From: Euonymus europaeus
Taxonomy: Eukaryota; Streptophyta; Magnoliopsida; Celastrales; Celastraceae
Length of the DNA: 64,000 bases
Direction: 5' to 3'
Assembly: GCA_963580455.1 (NCBI GenBank)
Contig: OY756966.1
Location: forward strand, 25,423,001-25,487,000
In this document: positions 62,501 to 64,000 of the stretch, piece after piece
Numbering within the stretch: the stretch's first letter is position 1
Layout of the letters: every line of letters starts with the position of its first letter
Notes under the pieces: model-generated
Database searches by the model: none
Told to the model about the DNA's origin: nothing
What the model saw: the letters and a program-made list of their open reading frames with translations, nothing else
Position numbers and translations under genes: made by a program

Positions 62501-64000
62501 TTTTATGAAGATCCGTTGACTCCGAGTTCTGAATTCGGTGAATTTTAGCTTGACTTCCCACTACTTTTCGAGCTCTACAATCCTGGCATTTCGGATTTTG
62601 ATTTCAGTACTCGTGGCTAGTAGGTCTCGTTTCACCTAGTTAGCCGCGAAATGTGGTTTCTTTACGTAAACGGTTTTATGAATATCCGTTGACTCCGAGT
62701 TCTGAATTCGGTGAATTTTAGCTTGACTTCCCACTACTTTTCGAGCTCTACAATCCTGGCATTTCGGATTTTGATTTCAGTACTCGTGGCTAGTAGGTCT
62801 CGTTTCACCTAGTTAGCCGCGAAATGTGGTTTCTTTACGTAAACGGTTTTATGAATATCCGTTGACTCCGAGTTCTGAATTCGGGGATTTTTAGCTTGAT
62901 TTCGCACTACTTTTTGAGCTCTACAATCCTGGCATTTCGGATTTTTATTTCAGAACTCGTGGCTAGTAGGTCTCGTTTCACCTATTTAGCCGCGAAATAC
63001 GGTTTCTTTACGTAAACGGTTTTATGAATATCTGTTGACTCCGAGTTCTGAATTCGGTGAATTTTAGCTTGACTTCCCACTACTTTTCGAGCTCTACAAT
63101 CCTGGCGTTTCGGATTTTGATTTCAGAACCCGTGGCTAGTTGGTCTCGTTTCACCTACTTAGCCGCGAAATGTGGTTTCTTTACGTAAACGGTTTTATGA
63201 ATATCCGTTGACTCCGAGTTCAGAATTCGGTGATTTTTAGCATGATTTCACACTACTTTTCGAGCTCTACAATCATGGTTTTCGGATTTTGATTTCAGAA
63301 CCCGTGGCTAGTAGGTCTCGTTTCACCTAATTAGCCGTGAAATGTGGTTTCTTTACGTAAACGGTTTTATGAATATCCGTTGACTCCGAGTTCAGAATTC
63401 GGTGATTTTTAGCATGATTTCACACTACTTTTCGAGCTCTACAATCATGGTTTTCGGATTTTGATTTCAGAACTCGTGGCTAGTAGGTCTCGTTTCACCT
63501 AATAAGCCGCGAAATATGGTTTCTTTACGTAAACGGTTTTATGAATATCCGTTGACTACGAGTTCTGAATTCGGTGATTTTTAGCTTGATTTCGCACTAC
63601 TTTTTGAGCTCTACAATCCTGGCATTTCGGATTTTTATTTCAGAACTCGTGGCTAGTAGGTCTCGTTTCACCTAGTTAGCCGCGAAATGCGGTTTCTTTA
63701 CGTAAACGGTTTTACGAATATCCGTTGACTCCGAGTTCTGAATTCGGTGAATTTTAGCTTGACTTCCCACTACTTTTCGAGCTCTACAATCCTGGCACTT
63801 CGGATTTTGATTTCAGAACTCGTGGCTAGTAGGTCTCGTTCCACCTAGTTAGCAGCGAAATGTGGTTTCTTTACGTAAACGGTTTTATGAATATCCGTTG
63901 ACTCCGAGTTCTGAATTCGGCGATTTTAACTTGATTTCGCACTTCTTTTTGAGCTCTACAATCCTGGTGTTTCGGATTTTGATTTCAGAACTCGAGGCTA

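Larger units (their letters stand above)
1..64000. repeat. 173-bp tandem satellite array filling the window
   Basis: The spacing of the TTTACGTAAA motif is 173 bp wherever I measured it (for example starts at 63524, 63697 and 63870), giving about 370 monomers. Copies differ mostly by single-base changes; the monomer at 63697-63869 has about eight differences from my consensus. No stretch of even one monomer length departs from the repeat, and neither end of the array is inside the window. Arrays of nucleosome-sized monomers are known from centromeric and pericentromeric heterochromatin of plants and animals; that role here is inferred. I do not recognise the satellite family or the species. 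Confidence 0.98.
22101..64000 (+). repeat. Domain 3: plus-strand array, CGCAC subtype
   Basis: About 242 monomers, mostly with GATTTCGCACTAC and GGCTAGTAGGTCTCG. Other types are GACTTCCCACTAC, the GTTCAGAATTCGG/GCATGATTTCACAC type (172 bp), and the ATATTTTCATTCCAAG type. Larger duplicated blocks replace the short higher-order units of domain 2. No non-repeat sequence is seen. Confidence 0.9.

Noticed and set aside
1..64000. CRISPR array, from the regular direct repeats
   Set aside because: The repeated unit is the whole 173 bp with no unique spacers between repeats, and no cas genes are present.
1..64000. Known satellites (Arabidopsis 180-bp, primate alpha satellite)
   Set aside because: The lengths are similar, but I see no shared motifs with what I know of those consensus sequences, so I did not assign a family name.

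Overview
The whole 64 kb window is one satellite DNA array. From the first base to the last it is built of about 370 tandem copies of a 173-bp monomer. I see no gene, RNA gene, transposon, CRISPR array or non-repeat spacer. The array runs off both ends of the window. A monomer about one nucleosome plus linker long, in a pure, megabase-style array, points to a multicellular eukaryote and to (peri)centromeric or similar heterochromatin. A plant seems most likely to me, but that is inference. I do not recognise the monomer as a named satellite: it is not the Arabidopsis 180-bp, maize or rice centromere repeat, nor primate alpha satellite.

Phase and consensus used here: position 1 is the first T of the palindrome TTTACGTAAA, read on the + strand in the right-hand 58 kb. 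The consensus is about 42% GC and has about 13 CpG sites per monomer, more than base composition predicts. It has one EcoRI site (GAATTC, 44-49) and one SacI site (GAGCTC, 83-88). Each monomer carries several dyad symmetries (10-bp and 17-bp palindromes, an 11-bp inverted repeat and an imperfect hairpin). A clear CENP-B box is absent.

Layout. Domain 1 (1-6190) holds monomers on the minus strand. At 6179-6190 the array switches orientation, at an EcoRI-site dyad, and all monomers to 64000 are on the plus strand. Domain 2 (6191 to about 22100) has mainly the GATTTCACACTAC variant and is rich in higher-order repeats of 4, 5, 6 and 11 monomers. Domain 3 (about 22100-64000) has mainly GATTTCGCACTAC and larger duplicated blocks: 14-mer (2421 bp), 19-mer (3287 bp), 16-mer (2766 bp), an 18-mer with a dimer indel (about 3.1 kb) and 11-mer (1900 bp). 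Domain 1 shares the CACAC variant with domain 2, so the inverted block probably comes from domain 2-like sequence.

How it works together: there is no gene system here. The structure records repeated unequal exchange, block duplication and gene conversion, with offsets that are nearly all whole multiples of 173. The exceptions are two 87-bp deletions that share one breakpoint, several monomer types one base short, and a six-base deletion. Offsets were measured by hand from shared marker variants, so block edges are good to a few tens of bases.
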